DNA from: Clostridia bacterium
Lineage (GTDB): Bacteria; Bacillota; Peptococcia; DRI-13; SM3-B62
NCBI GenBank assembly: GCA_018433675.1
Contig: JAHDQS010000029.1
Coordinates: 62,001-126,000, forward strand
Direction of reading: 5' to 3'
Length of the DNA: 64,000 bases
Shown here: positions 45,549 to 54,423 of the stretch, piece after piece
Position numbering within the stretch: position 1 is the stretch's first letter
Layout: the number at the start of each line of letters is the position of its first letter
The notes under the pieces: model-generated
Databases searched by the model: none
The model's input: the letters and a program-made list of their open reading frames with translations, nothing else
What the model was told of the DNA's origin: nothing
Program-made: the position numbers and the translations under genes

Positions 45549-45575
45549 AACCCGGCAAAAGACCGGGTTTTTTAT
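45549..45575 (+). terminator. Terminator between speA and the L,D-transpeptidase gene
   Basis: AACCCGG pairs with CCGGGTT around CAAAAGA, followed by TTTTTATT. It lies between convergent genes; it is strong only for the + strand. Confidence 0.88.
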
Positions 45576-45586
45576 TGTGAATTCAA

Positions 45587-46303
45587 CTACCATAACCCCA
45601 GCAATTGATACTCCTTATAGCCAATCTGTCCGGTTTTAGCCAGACCATAATATTTCTGAAACTCTAAGACAGCTTTTTCCGTGTAATAACCGTAAATGCC
45701 GTCTGGGTTACCTTCATAAAATCCCCTGCGCATCAAAATCTCCTGAATATGACTAACATCTGAACCCTTGTCGCCTTTGTTAAGTCTCTTGAATCCCCCC
45801 GACATATAGCCAAAAGGATTGCCGACAACAATAACCTCTGTCCCACTTTTGATCCAAGGATAGATTTTCTCAACATCGGAATTATTCATGCGAAAGCAGC
45901 CATGGCTTGCCATCGCTCCTATCGACCACGGTTTATTTGTACCATGGATTCCATATGTTCCCCAAGGAACATTTAATTGCATCCACCTGGTGCCAAATCC
46001 TGTCCCCCAATTTACAGCCTTCCTAACCACCTTCCAATTGCCTATGGGGGAAGGACTTTCTGATTTGCCGATTGCAATAGGAAAGTCTGCAAACGCAACA
46101 TTACCATCCATAATAATCAGCTTTCTTCTGAAGGTATCAATTAAAACAGTGACCTTTCCTAAAGGTGCACTCTTTTGTTGTTCGGCGCTGGCAACGCGGA
46201 CAGTCCCGGTATCGGCGGCAGCAACCTCCTGCAATAATGTACAAGTACTCATGACCGTTAACAAAAATATTACAAGATAATAGAGATCTCTTTTATTTAA
46301 CAT
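45587..46303 (-). CDS. L,D-transpeptidase with peptidoglycan-binding domain
   Basis: A secreted 238-residue wall enzyme that forms or exchanges L,D crosslinks. A signal peptide spans about 1-30. The YkuD domain follows (TVLIDTFRRKLIIMDG; catalytic HGTNKP then SHGCFRMNNSDVEKIYP with the active Cys near 137), and a C-terminal PG_binding_1 domain ends the protein (RLNKGDKGSDVSHIQEILMRRGFYEGNPDGIYG, split at the glycine turn). The start ATG at 46303 is set by GGAGG just upstream on the minus strand. Confidence 0.93.
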   Translation of the reverse strand: MLNKRDLYYLVIFLLTVMSTCTLLQEVAAADTGTVRVASAEQQKSAPLGKVTVLIDTFRRKLIIMDGNVAFADFPIAIGKSESPSPIGNWKVVRKAVNWGTGFGTRWMQLNVPWGTYGIHGTNKPWSIGAMASHGCFRMNNSDVEKIYPWIKSGTEVIVVGNPFGYMSGGFKRLNKGDKGSDVSHIQEILMRRGFYEGNPDGIYGYYTEKAVLEFQKYYGLAKTGQIGYKEYQLLGLW

Positions 46304-46408
46304 TTTTTCCTCCGAGTGAATTGTTTTGATTTCCCAGGAAATGTAAGCCAAGCACCATTCACCCCCCGTACCTCATATAGTGTGGTAAGGGTAAGGGAGG
46401 GGGGAAAC

Positions 46409-47263
46409 ATGGCTCTGGGATTAGTTCTATCGGGCGGGGGTATCAAAGCTGGTGCGCATATCGGTGTCCTCAAAGCCCTACATGAAAATGGTATAAAACC
46501 GGATGTTGTTTCCGGCACGAGTGCGGGTGCAATTGTAGCCGGTTTGTACGCTTATGGTTACACACCTGAAGAAATAGGACTCATTGCTAACAGATTGGCC
46601 AAGAGATATTATGATGTTGATTATTCTGGTATCTTATCCTCAATTCTTTCTTTTATGTGCCAAGGTACACTCACGATTGATGGATTGATTAAGGGTAATA
46701 TCATAGAATCTTACATGCACAGACTCACTAAGGGAGTAAAAATTCGCAACGCAAAAATTCCTGTAGCGATAACAGCTGTCGATATCAACAACACCAATAT
46801 TGTCGTGTTTACTTCTTGTATGGAAAGATTATTATGGAGAGATGACTTTTTATTTGTTACCGATAGCTCATTTGCCGAGGCTATACGCGCAAGTATCGCC
46901 ATACCCGGAGTCTTCAAGCCAAAAATCTACCGTGACATGAGGCTTGTGGATGGCGGAATAAGGGCAAATTTACCGGTAGAAATAGTTAGAAGGATTGGGG
47001 CGGAAAAGGTTATTGCCGTCAATCTGAGCTACAGCGGTTATCCAGTCCCCGGGGTAAGTGATATCTTAGAAATTTCGCTTCAAGCCATAGAATTGATGAT
47101 TTATCAGATTACACGACCAAACATTGAATCAGCAAATATCATCATCTCGCCTGTAATACATGAAGTAAAGCACCGAGAAATGGGGAAAATAGACTACATC
47201 ATTGATTGTGGTTATCGGGCAACAAAAAGCATCATGCCGAAGATAAAGAAACTTATCAATTAA
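46409..47263 (+). CDS. Patatin-like phospholipase
   Basis: A 284-residue acyl hydrolase of the RssA/patatin group. The oxyanion motif LSGGGIKAGAHIGVL lies at residues 7-21, the nucleophile elbow GTSAG at 36-40 with the catalytic Ser, and the Asp of the dyad in VDGGIRANLPVEI near 178. No membrane anchor is evident. The natural substrate is unknown. GGGAGGGGGG precedes the ATG; a CCCCCC upstream (46362-46367) can pair with that SD. Confidence 0.9.
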   Translation: MALGLVLSGGGIKAGAHIGVLKALHENGIKPDVVSGTSAGAIVAGLYAYGYTPEEIGLIANRLAKRYYDVDYSGILSSILSFMCQGTLTIDGLIKGNIIESYMHRLTKGVKIRNAKIPVAITAVDINNTNIVVFTSCMERLLWRDDFLFVTDSSFAEAIRASIAIPGVFKPKIYRDMRLVDGGIRANLPVEIVRRIGAEKVIAVNLSYSGYPVPGVSDILEISLQAIELMIYQITRPNIESANIIISPVIHEVKHREMGKIDYIIDCGYRATKSIMPKIKKLIN

Positions 47264-47370
47264 TAACTGTAATTCCTGACACACAAAGAAGGTTCACTTT
47301 TACCAATGTAGAAGGTTATAATAATAGTATGTCCCGTTAAGTAGTCCATATTTCAAGGAAGTGAACAGTA

Positions 47371-48690
47371 TTGAAAAAGTATCATATAGAAACTTATGGT
47401 TGTCAAGCCAATGAACACGACTCGGAAATAATGGCAGGTATCCTGCAGGAAATGGGTTATGAGAATGCAAAAAAGGCAGAAGAAGCCGACATCGTTCTTT
47501 TTAACACTTGTTGTGTAAGGGAAAAGGCAGAGAATAAGGTATTAAGTGGAGTAGGGGAGTTGAAGTCATTAAGAACAAAAAGGCCCGGTGTCATTATTGG
47601 CATTGCCGGTTGTATGACGCAACAGAATAATATGCCCCGTCATATATTGCATCGTGCTCCTCATGTAAATCTTATCTTTGGCACTCATAATATTCAGGAT
47701 TTGCCCCGTTTAATAAACAACATTCTCGAAAAAAAGGAAACACCTCAAGTGAAAGTCCTTCCTGATAGCCAAGAAATTACCGAGGGTCTTCCTACTTGCA
47801 GACAATTCCCTTATAAAGCTCTGGTGCATATCACCTATGGCTGTAATAATTATTGTTCATATTGCATTGTTCCTTATGTAAGAGGACGTGAAAAGAGCAG
47901 AGAACCGCAAAACATTCTCCAAGAGATTTCATTCCTTGCCAAAGACGGTGTCAAGGAAATTATGCTTTTAGGACAAAACGTCAACTCCTACGGTAAAGAT
48001 CTGAAGACACCGTTTGATTTTGCCGATCTTTTAGAAAAGGTCCATGAAATCGAAGGAATAGAGAGAATCCGTTATATGACATCACACCCGCGGGATTTTT
48101 CGGACAAGCTCATCGATTCCATTAAAATTCTGCCTCGTGTCTGCCGCCATTTTCACCTACCGGTCCAGTCCGGAAGCGATAAAATATTAAAACTAATGAA
48201 CCGCGGATACACTAGAGGTTATTACCTAAATCTAATCGATAAAATCAAACATAATTTTCCCCAAGCCAGTATTACCACTGACATAATAGTTGGATTTCCG
48301 GGTGAAGAAGAAAATGATTTTGCACAAACATTAAGTCTTGTTGAAGAAGTCGGGTTCGATTCCGCTTTCACATTCAAGTATTCACCCCGCAGCGGCACAC
48401 CCGCAGCCAGAATAACGGAGCAAGTAGACGAGGCCATCAAAAAGGACAGGCTGCAAATACTCATGGATGTCCAAAACAGAATAAGCCTAAATAACAATCT
48501 TCTTTTAGAGGGAAAAAACATGTCAGTCCTTGTTGAAGGCCCCAGTAAAACCTCCGGCCAGATATTCTCCGGTCGGACGGATACCAATAAAACAGTGTTG
48601 TTTGAGGGCAGGCAGGAACTAATAGGGGACTTGATTACTGTCAGGATACAAAAGGCCCAAACATGGATCTTAAAAGGAGAAGTGATTTAA
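47371..48690 (+). CDS. miaB: tRNA 2-methylthio-N6-isopentenyladenosine methylthiotransferase
   Basis: MiaB adds the methylthio group to i6A37, the product of MiaA (encoded at 57.2 kb). The 439 residues show the UPF0004 domain (YGCQANEHDSE, NTCCVREKAENK, GCMTQQ), the radical-SAM CNNYCSYCIVPYVRGRE near 153 and a C-terminal TRAM domain. Start is TTG 47371 with AAGGAAGTGA upstream. It is followed by mutS, which has its own promoter. Confidence 0.96.
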   Translation: MKKYHIETYGCQANEHDSEIMAGILQEMGYENAKKAEEADIVLFNTCCVREKAENKVLSGVGELKSLRTKRPGVIIGIAGCMTQQNNMPRHILHRAPHVNLIFGTHNIQDLPRLINNILEKKETPQVKVLPDSQEITEGLPTCRQFPYKALVHITYGCNNYCSYCIVPYVRGREKSREPQNILQEISFLAKDGVKEIMLLGQNVNSYGKDLKTPFDFADLLEKVHEIEGIERIRYMTSHPRDFSDKLIDSIKILPRVCRHFHLPVQSGSDKILKLMNRGYTRGYYLNLIDKIKHNFPQASITTDIIVGFPGEEENDFAQTLSLVEEVGFDSAFTFKYSPRSGTPAARITEQVDEAIKKDRLQILMDVQNRISLNNNLLLEGKNMSVLVEGPSKTSGQIFSGRTDTNKTVLFEGRQELIGDLITVRIQKAQTWILKGEVI

Positions 48691-48697
48691 GAGAGTA

Positions 48698-48706
48698 TGA
48701 TATAAT
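48698..48706 (+). promoter_or_regulatory. Extended -10 promoter of mutS
   Basis: TGATATAAT just after the miaB stop, about 63 bases before mutS; no clear -35. Confidence 0.55.
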
Positions 48707-48768
48707 TAATGGATAAATTATTAACCGAAAATTAATCGCATGTAAAGATTGGAGTGCAGTGAACCGAT

Positions 48769-51369
48769 ATGTTGGCAAAAACCCCCATGATGCTCCAGTA
48801 TCAACAAATCAAGGAGCAGTACCCTGATACAATAATCTTTTTCCGCCTGGGAGATTTTTACGAAATGTTTGGAAAAGATGCCGAATTGGCTTCCCGGGTG
48901 TTGGAAATAACCTTAACAGGACGTGATGCAGGTCTACCCGAACGTGTGCCTATGTGCGGAATTCCTCATCATGCGGCCGACAGTTATATAAACAAACTGA
49001 TACAAAAAGGATATAAAGTTGCAATTTGCGAGCAAGTGGAGGACCCCAAAAAGTCAAAGGGAATCGTGAAACGAGATGTGATCCGAGTCATAACCCCCGG
49101 GACAAACCTTGACCCGCAAATTATGAAGATTAAAGAAAATTCCTACCTGGTAGCTCTATCTCAACATCAAGGGACTTGGGGTTTAGCATTTTGTGATATT
49201 TCCACCGGCGATTTTAAAGTCAGCGAATTCACGGGTCTTAATTGCGAAAGTGTCTTGCAGGACGAATTAGTACGCTTGAACCCGTCGGAATTACTCCTCA
49301 ACGGTGAATGCGATCCTGGTTTTTTAAGAAACAATAGCAGGACAATCATAACAAAATGTGATAACCGCCTATTTTCCTTTGAAAAAGCTAAGGAAATGTT
49401 ATTTAAGCACTTCAAGGTCACCGGCTTAGAGGCTCTCGGCCTTCAGGACATGAGGCAGACGGTCATTTGTGCGGGAGCCGTAATATCTTACCTGCTGGAA
49501 ACGCAAAAATCTCCACCCCAACAACTTAAAACCATCGAAATCTACCATCCTGACGCTTTCATGATGATTGATGCCACAACGTTTCGTAATCTTGAAATCA
49601 AGAGGACAATTCGCCGAAATGAAAGAAAAGGTAGCCTTTTTGATATCATGGATAGAACAAAAACCGCTGCAGGGTCACGCTTGCTGCTAAATTGGCTGCA
49701 GTGGCCTCTGACCGAAATTGCAGAGCTAAAAAGAAGGCATAATGCAGTTGAAACACTATCCGGCAGTTGGGAAATACGTCATGAAATAAGAAGTGACCTC
49801 GAAAAGGTATATGATTTGGAAAGATTAATGACAAGAATCCTCTATCTGAGGGCACAGCCTCGTGAATTACATGCCTTAAAAGATTCTTTGGCAGTAATAC
49901 CAAGTATTAAGACGGCATTGGCAACATTAAAGGATTCTGAATACCTTGACGAGTTAACAGAAAAAATAGATACACTTGAAGATATCCGGACATTACTGGA
50001 ACGCTCAATTGTCGCAGACCCGCCGTATACTCTTAAGGAAGGCGGAGTTATTAAGACCGGTTTTAATCCGGAAATAGATATACAGCGTGAAGCGAGTACC
50101 CATGGTAAAGAATGGATTGCCCGGCTTGAAACGGAGGAAAAAGAGAAGACCGGCATCAAATCACTCAAAGTGAGCTTTAATAAAGTTTTCGGCTACTACC
50201 TTGAGGTAACAAAAGCCAATCTCTCCCTGGTTCCGGAACGTTATCAGAGAAAACAAACACTGTCAAATTCCGAAAGATATGTTACGGAAGAGCTTATCCG
50301 TCTTGAGAATCAGGTACTGGGTGCAGAGGAAAAACTTTTGGCTCTGGAGGAAGATGTATATAATAGCTTATTAAAAGAATTAGGCTTGGCTACCGACCGA
50401 ATACAACACACCTCTCAGATATTGTCACAAGTGGATGTATTACAATCCATGGCCGAAATAGCCGTTAAAAACTCTTATACCCGTCCGCAAATGATCGAAT
50501 GTGACGAAAATATTCTCTTCTTTAAGGACTTGCGCCATCCCGTAGTAGAAAGCATCATGTCGGAACCGTTTGTACCGAACGATTTAGATATGTCAAAATC
50601 CACTGATCTCTTCATTATCACAGGGCCTAATATGGGCGGTAAAAGCACTTATTGCCGCAGCATTGCCTTAGCCGTAATTATGGCTCAGGCAGGAAGCTTT
50701 GTCCCGGCTCAAGAGGCTAAAATATCTATCAGGGATAAGGTTTTTGCCCGGGTAGGAGCTAGTGATGATTTAATGAGTGGACATTCTACCTTCATGGTAG
50801 AAATGAACGAGGTCGCAAATATCCTTCGTCATGCCACAAAATACAGCTTAGTCGTACTGGATGAAGTAGGCAGGGGGACAAGCACCTACGACGGATTGAG
50901 TATGGCCTGGGCCGTTAGTGAATATCTCGTTAAAAAATTGCAGCCTAAAACACTTTTTGCAACTCATTATCATGAATTAACGCAGCTGACGGACATCTTC
51001 CCTAATATCAAAAATCTGTCTCTTGCAGTGAAAGAAAAGGGCGATGACATTATCTTTCTTCACAGGATAATCAACGGCCCGGCAGACAAGAGCTATGGAA
51101 TTCAGGTGGCGCGACTTGCCGGTCTGCCAATCACAGTAGTCTCACGTGCCAAGGAAATATTAAGGCTATTGGAAAAAGGTCAGCTTGGAGGCAATAATCC
51201 TGAAGATTGGCCACGGAAAAATGAAGAAGAGACCTCCGGAAACATACCGGAAGAAATATGTAAAGTTATAGAAATGATTCAAGACATTGATATCAACAGA
51301 CTTACACCTCTGGAATCAATTAACCTGCTCAATCAAATAATAAGGCAGTGTGAGAAGCTAGATACCTAA
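48769..51369 (+). CDS. mutS: DNA mismatch repair protein MutS
   Basis: MutS recognises mismatches and small loops and recruits MutL. The 866 residues include the N-terminal mismatch-binding motif (FFRLGDFYEMFGKDA near 28, the Phe-X-Glu wedge), connector and lever domains, and the ABC ATPase with Walker A TGPNMGGKSTYCRS near 622, DEVGRGTSTYDG near 702 and THYHEL near 733. A complete, typical MutS1. It opens a cluster with hyuA-like, HDAC-like and mutL genes. Confidence 0.97.
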   Translation: MLAKTPMMLQYQQIKEQYPDTIIFFRLGDFYEMFGKDAELASRVLEITLTGRDAGLPERVPMCGIPHHAADSYINKLIQKGYKVAICEQVEDPKKSKGIVKRDVIRVITPGTNLDPQIMKIKENSYLVALSQHQGTWGLAFCDISTGDFKVSEFTGLNCESVLQDELVRLNPSELLLNGECDPGFLRNNSRTIITKCDNRLFSFEKAKEMLFKHFKVTGLEALGLQDMRQTVICAGAVISYLLETQKSPPQQLKTIEIYHPDAFMMIDATTFRNLEIKRTIRRNERKGSLFDIMDRTKTAAGSRLLLNWLQWPLTEIAELKRRHNAVETLSGSWEIRHEIRSDLEKVYDLERLMTRILYLRAQPRELHALKDSLAVIPSIKTALATLKDSEYLDELTEKIDTLEDIRTLLERSIVADPPYTLKEGGVIKTGFNPEIDIQREASTHGKEWIARLETEEKEKTGIKSLKVSFNKVFGYYLEVTKANLSLVPERYQRKQTLSNSERYVTEELIRLENQVLGAEEKLLALEEDVYNSLLKELGLATDRIQHTSQILSQVDVLQSMAEIAVKNSYTRPQMIECDENILFFKDLRHPVVESIMSEPFVPNDLDMSKSTDLFIITGPNMGGKSTYCRSIALAVIMAQAGSFVPAQEAKISIRDKVFARVGASDDLMSGHSTFMVEMNEVANILRHATKYSLVVLDEVGRGTSTYDGLSMAWAVSEYLVKKLQPKTLFATHYHELTQLTDIFPNIKNLSLAVKEKGDDIIFLHRIINGPADKSYGIQVARLAGLPITVVSRAKEILRLLEKGQLGGNNPEDWPRKNEEETSGNIPEEICKVIEMIQDIDINRLTPLESINLLNQIIRQCEKLDT

Positions 51370-51402
51370 AGAACCTATTTATTAATAAGGGGATATCTTT
51401 TT

Positions 51403-53094
51403 ATGTATATCGGAATTGATGTAGGCGGCACGTATACCGATGGAGTATTGATTGATGGTTCTAAAGTAATAAAATCTGTCAAAATTGAAACTGAAAATAA
51501 TCTTTCAATCTCTGTTCAACAAGTTCTTGCCAAGCTTTTACTCAACCAAGAAAACAAAAACATCTCCCGGGTTGTCCTGAGTACAACCTTGATAACTAAT
51601 ATGCTGGCCGGGATAAAAAAACCACCTGTGGGTATGCTTCTTCTCCCCGGGCCGGGAACAAACCCACGGTCTCAGAATTTCTGCAGCGATTACATTCTGC
51701 TAAAAGGCGCTGTTGACTACAGAGGACGGATTATAGAGGAAATTGACTTCGGTGAAGTAGATAATGCCGTGAAATATTTTCTTGACAAAAGCATCACCTC
51801 CTTGGTAGTGGCTTGCAAATTTAGTCAGCGCAATCCTTTCCTGGAAAACAGGATTGAACATTATATAAAAGAAAGGTATCCCCAAGTAGATGTCGCACCG
51901 AGCAACAGAACAAGCGGTCTCTTGAATTGGATAAGACGGGCAAACGGTACAGCTTTCACCCTATTTGTAAAAAACGAGTACGATAAATTCATGCAGAGAT
52001 TTGAAGAAACAATTGCCGAACATGAGATCAACTGTCCCGTCTATATACTAAAAGCAGATGGCGGTACCCTACCCCTGGAAATAGCTCGGCAATATCCTTT
52101 GGAATCGATTTTTTCCGGGCCTGCTGCCAGTACCTTCGGCGCACTTGCCACTACACAACAGGATATAACGGGCATAATGCTCGATATAGGGGGTACCACT
52201 ACCGATATTGGCCTGATTCTTAACGGTATACCCCTGATGGCTGAACGAGGAATATATGTAAATGGATATTTAGTGCCTGTCAGAGCCTTGGCTTTGTCTT
52301 CTCTTGCTCTGGGAGGTGACTCTGCTATTACTCATAAAAACGGACAACTAGGAATAGCACCAAGAAAGGGAAAAGCCTGTTATCTGGGAGGAGATTCCTT
52401 AACTTTTACAGATATCTTGGTCTACTTGGAGAAAAGCAAGCTTTCCTCTCATCCAAAAATCGAACTAGCTCTAAAGGAAATATCCAAAAATATCGGAAGG
52501 ACGGCAGAAAATATTGCCGAAGAGATTCTTAACCAGTTCATTGCAAGAATTGATGAGAAAATAGAGGAAATGTTTTTACGCTGGGAGGAGGAACCTGCCT
52601 ACAGGATTTTTCAAATCATTTCCGGTCAGGAAACGAGACCTCAGACCATCATCTGCTTGGGAGGTCCCGCCCAAAGTATAGGAAGTATTCTTGCTCAAAA
52701 AAGAAACTGGAGGATAATAGTCCCTCAGCATGCGGAAATTGCCAACGCGATTGGTGCCGCCCTAGCCAAAACAACCTTAAAAATGGATGTTTTAATAGAT
52801 ACCGAACAGGGTAGATATTCCACTAACCTTCCCGGTCTCAGTGGAGCATTGTCCTCCAGGCTGTTAACTCTTGACGAGGCTAAGACCTTTGCTCTGGAAA
52901 TGTTCAAAGGAAAATGCGCTGAATGGAAGCTTGTGACCGCAGACAAAGAACTTGAAGATATTGAAATTATATATGAAGAAGGTTTTAATATTGTCAGGAA
53001 CTGGCAAACCAACGGTAAAATATTTCAAATAGGTCTGCAAATAAAACCGGGGTTGGTAAATCTATTAAACGAAGGGACTGATGCAATTGAATAA
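51403..53094 (+). CDS. Hydantoinase/oxoprolinase-like protein
   Basis: A 563-residue actin-fold ATPase-like protein of the hydantoinase A/oxoprolinase family. It opens with IGIDVGGTYTDGVLID (phosphate-1 loop), has STTLITNMLAG near 58, PLESIFSGPAAST near 228 and LDIGGTTTDIGLI near 264 (phosphate-2), and GGPAQSIGS near 429. These are the expected family motifs, but the B subunit (HyuB) is not adjacent, and substrate is unknown. It overlaps the HDAC-like gene by 14 bases and is inserted between mutS and mutL. Confidence 0.88.
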   Translation: MYIGIDVGGTYTDGVLIDGSKVIKSVKIETENNLSISVQQVLAKLLLNQENKNISRVVLSTTLITNMLAGIKKPPVGMLLLPGPGTNPRSQNFCSDYILLKGAVDYRGRIIEEIDFGEVDNAVKYFLDKSITSLVVACKFSQRNPFLENRIEHYIKERYPQVDVAPSNRTSGLLNWIRRANGTAFTLFVKNEYDKFMQRFEETIAEHEINCPVYILKADGGTLPLEIARQYPLESIFSGPAASTFGALATTQQDITGIMLDIGGTTTDIGLILNGIPLMAERGIYVNGYLVPVRALALSSLALGGDSAITHKNGQLGIAPRKGKACYLGGDSLTFTDILVYLEKSKLSSHPKIELALKEISKNIGRTAENIAEEILNQFIARIDEKIEEMFLRWEEEPAYRIFQIISGQETRPQTIICLGGPAQSIGSILAQKRNWRIIVPQHAEIANAIGAALAKTTLKMDVLIDTEQGRYSTNLPGLSGALSSRLLTLDEAKTFALEMFKGKCAEWKLVTADKELEDIEIIYEEGFNIVRNWQTNGKIFQIGLQIKPGLVNLLNEGTDAIE

Positions 53095-54412
53095 GACGGG
53101 ACTAATATTTTTCCCGGCCTTTGATTGGTCCATTTCGCCCACACATCCGGAACGGGAAGAACGTTTATTATACACTAGAGACCAGATATTCGAAGAAGGC
53201 ATTCCCGATAGTTCATATATACGCGAATACAAACCGAGATTGGCTGCCAAGGAAGATATCCGGCGCGTACACTTCTGTGTACCGGATGTGGAAGATCAAA
53301 CAACAGAGGCTCACCTAATCTCTGCCGGCAGCGCCTTGAAGCTTGGCGATGCCTTAATGAAAAATGAAATTGCCAACGGCTTCGTAATGGCCAGACCTCC
53401 CGGGCATCATGCCATGCGTGTTGTACACGGCAACAGAGGGTTTTGTAACACTAATAATGAAGCCATCTTAGTTGAATACCTGCGTCGTAAATACGGACTT
53501 AAAAGAATTGCTATCGTTGATACGGATGTTCACCACGGAGACGGTACACAAGATATTTTTTATCATGATCCTGATGTTTTATGTATTTCCCTTCACCAGG
53601 ATGGACGAACCATTTTCCCCGGTACAGGTTTTGTTCATGAAACAGGGGGACCTGGTGCATATTTAAAAAATATCAACATCCCTCTCCCGCCAGGAACGGG
53701 GGATAAAGGATTTTTGAGAGTTTGGCGTGAAATAATCAAACCGGTTTTAACTAAATTCGACCCTCAATTAATTATCAATTCTGCCGGACAGGACAATCAT
53801 TTCACCGATCCCTTGGCAAGCATGAGGGTCAGTGCACAAGCCTATGGCAAATTGACAGAAGAGCTTCAACCGGACATCGCCGTATTAGAAGGCGGTTACG
53901 CTATTGAAACCGCACTGCCCTATGTCAATTTAGCAATACTTTTGGCAATGGCCAAACAAGACTACAGCAAGGTAATAGAACCACAATTTGAACCTGCTGC
54001 CGTAAAACAGGATGAAGGTATTACGCTTTATATTGACGACCTAATCAGATATTGGCAGGATGCTCTCAGTGAAGATGTCCCTTCGAAAGAAGATCTCTTC
54101 GGCGAGGGGAAAGTCTATCAGAGAAAAAAATCCATTTATTATGATACTGATGGAATAAGGGAAAATCAACAGGAAACCGTACAGTATTGTCCCGAGTGCC
54201 CGGGTCTTTACCAGGTATCTTCTACCGCAAGGGACCAGGTTGGCCGGGGAACTAGTATCTGGGGCCTGTCAATTCCGCTTTTTGTATGCGACAGATGCCT
54301 TGAAAAGGGCTACAAAATGTGGGAACAAGCCATAAAAGAGGGTAAAGAACAAAAGACCTTCGCATATTATTACTTGCAGGATAAAAAGAACGATAATTAT
54401 CTTAAGGAATGA
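53081..54412 (+). CDS. Histone-deacetylase-like (AcuC/HDAC) amidohydrolase with zinc-ribbon-like tail
   Basis: A 443-residue arginase-fold zinc hydrolase. All HDAC residues are visible: ARPPGHHAMR (general-base His pair near 106-107), DTDVHHGDGTQDIF (zinc Asp and His near 147-153), NSAGQDNH (zinc Asp near 233) and LEGGYAIE near 268. Bacterial relatives deacetylate acetyl-lysine on acetyl-CoA synthetase or polyamines. After about residue 310 comes an extension with CPECPG near 369 and CDRC near 403, a pattern like a zinc ribbon. It overlaps the hyuA-like gene and is 11 bases from mutL. Confidence 0.87.
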   Translation: MQLNKTGLIFFPAFDWSISPTHPEREERLLYTRDQIFEEGIPDSSYIREYKPRLAAKEDIRRVHFCVPDVEDQTTEAHLISAGSALKLGDALMKNEIANGFVMARPPGHHAMRVVHGNRGFCNTNNEAILVEYLRRKYGLKRIAIVDTDVHHGDGTQDIFYHDPDVLCISLHQDGRTIFPGTGFVHETGGPGAYLKNINIPLPPGTGDKGFLRVWREIIKPVLTKFDPQLIINSAGQDNHFTDPLASMRVSAQAYGKLTEELQPDIAVLEGGYAIETALPYVNLAILLAMAKQDYSKVIEPQFEPAAVKQDEGITLYIDDLIRYWQDALSEDVPSKEDLFGEGKVYQRKKSIYYDTDGIRENQQETVQYCPECPGLYQVSSTARDQVGRGTSIWGLSIPLFVCDRCLEKGYKMWEQAIKEGKEQKTFAYYYLQDKKNDNYLKE

Positions 54413-54423
54413 GAGGATAGAGG

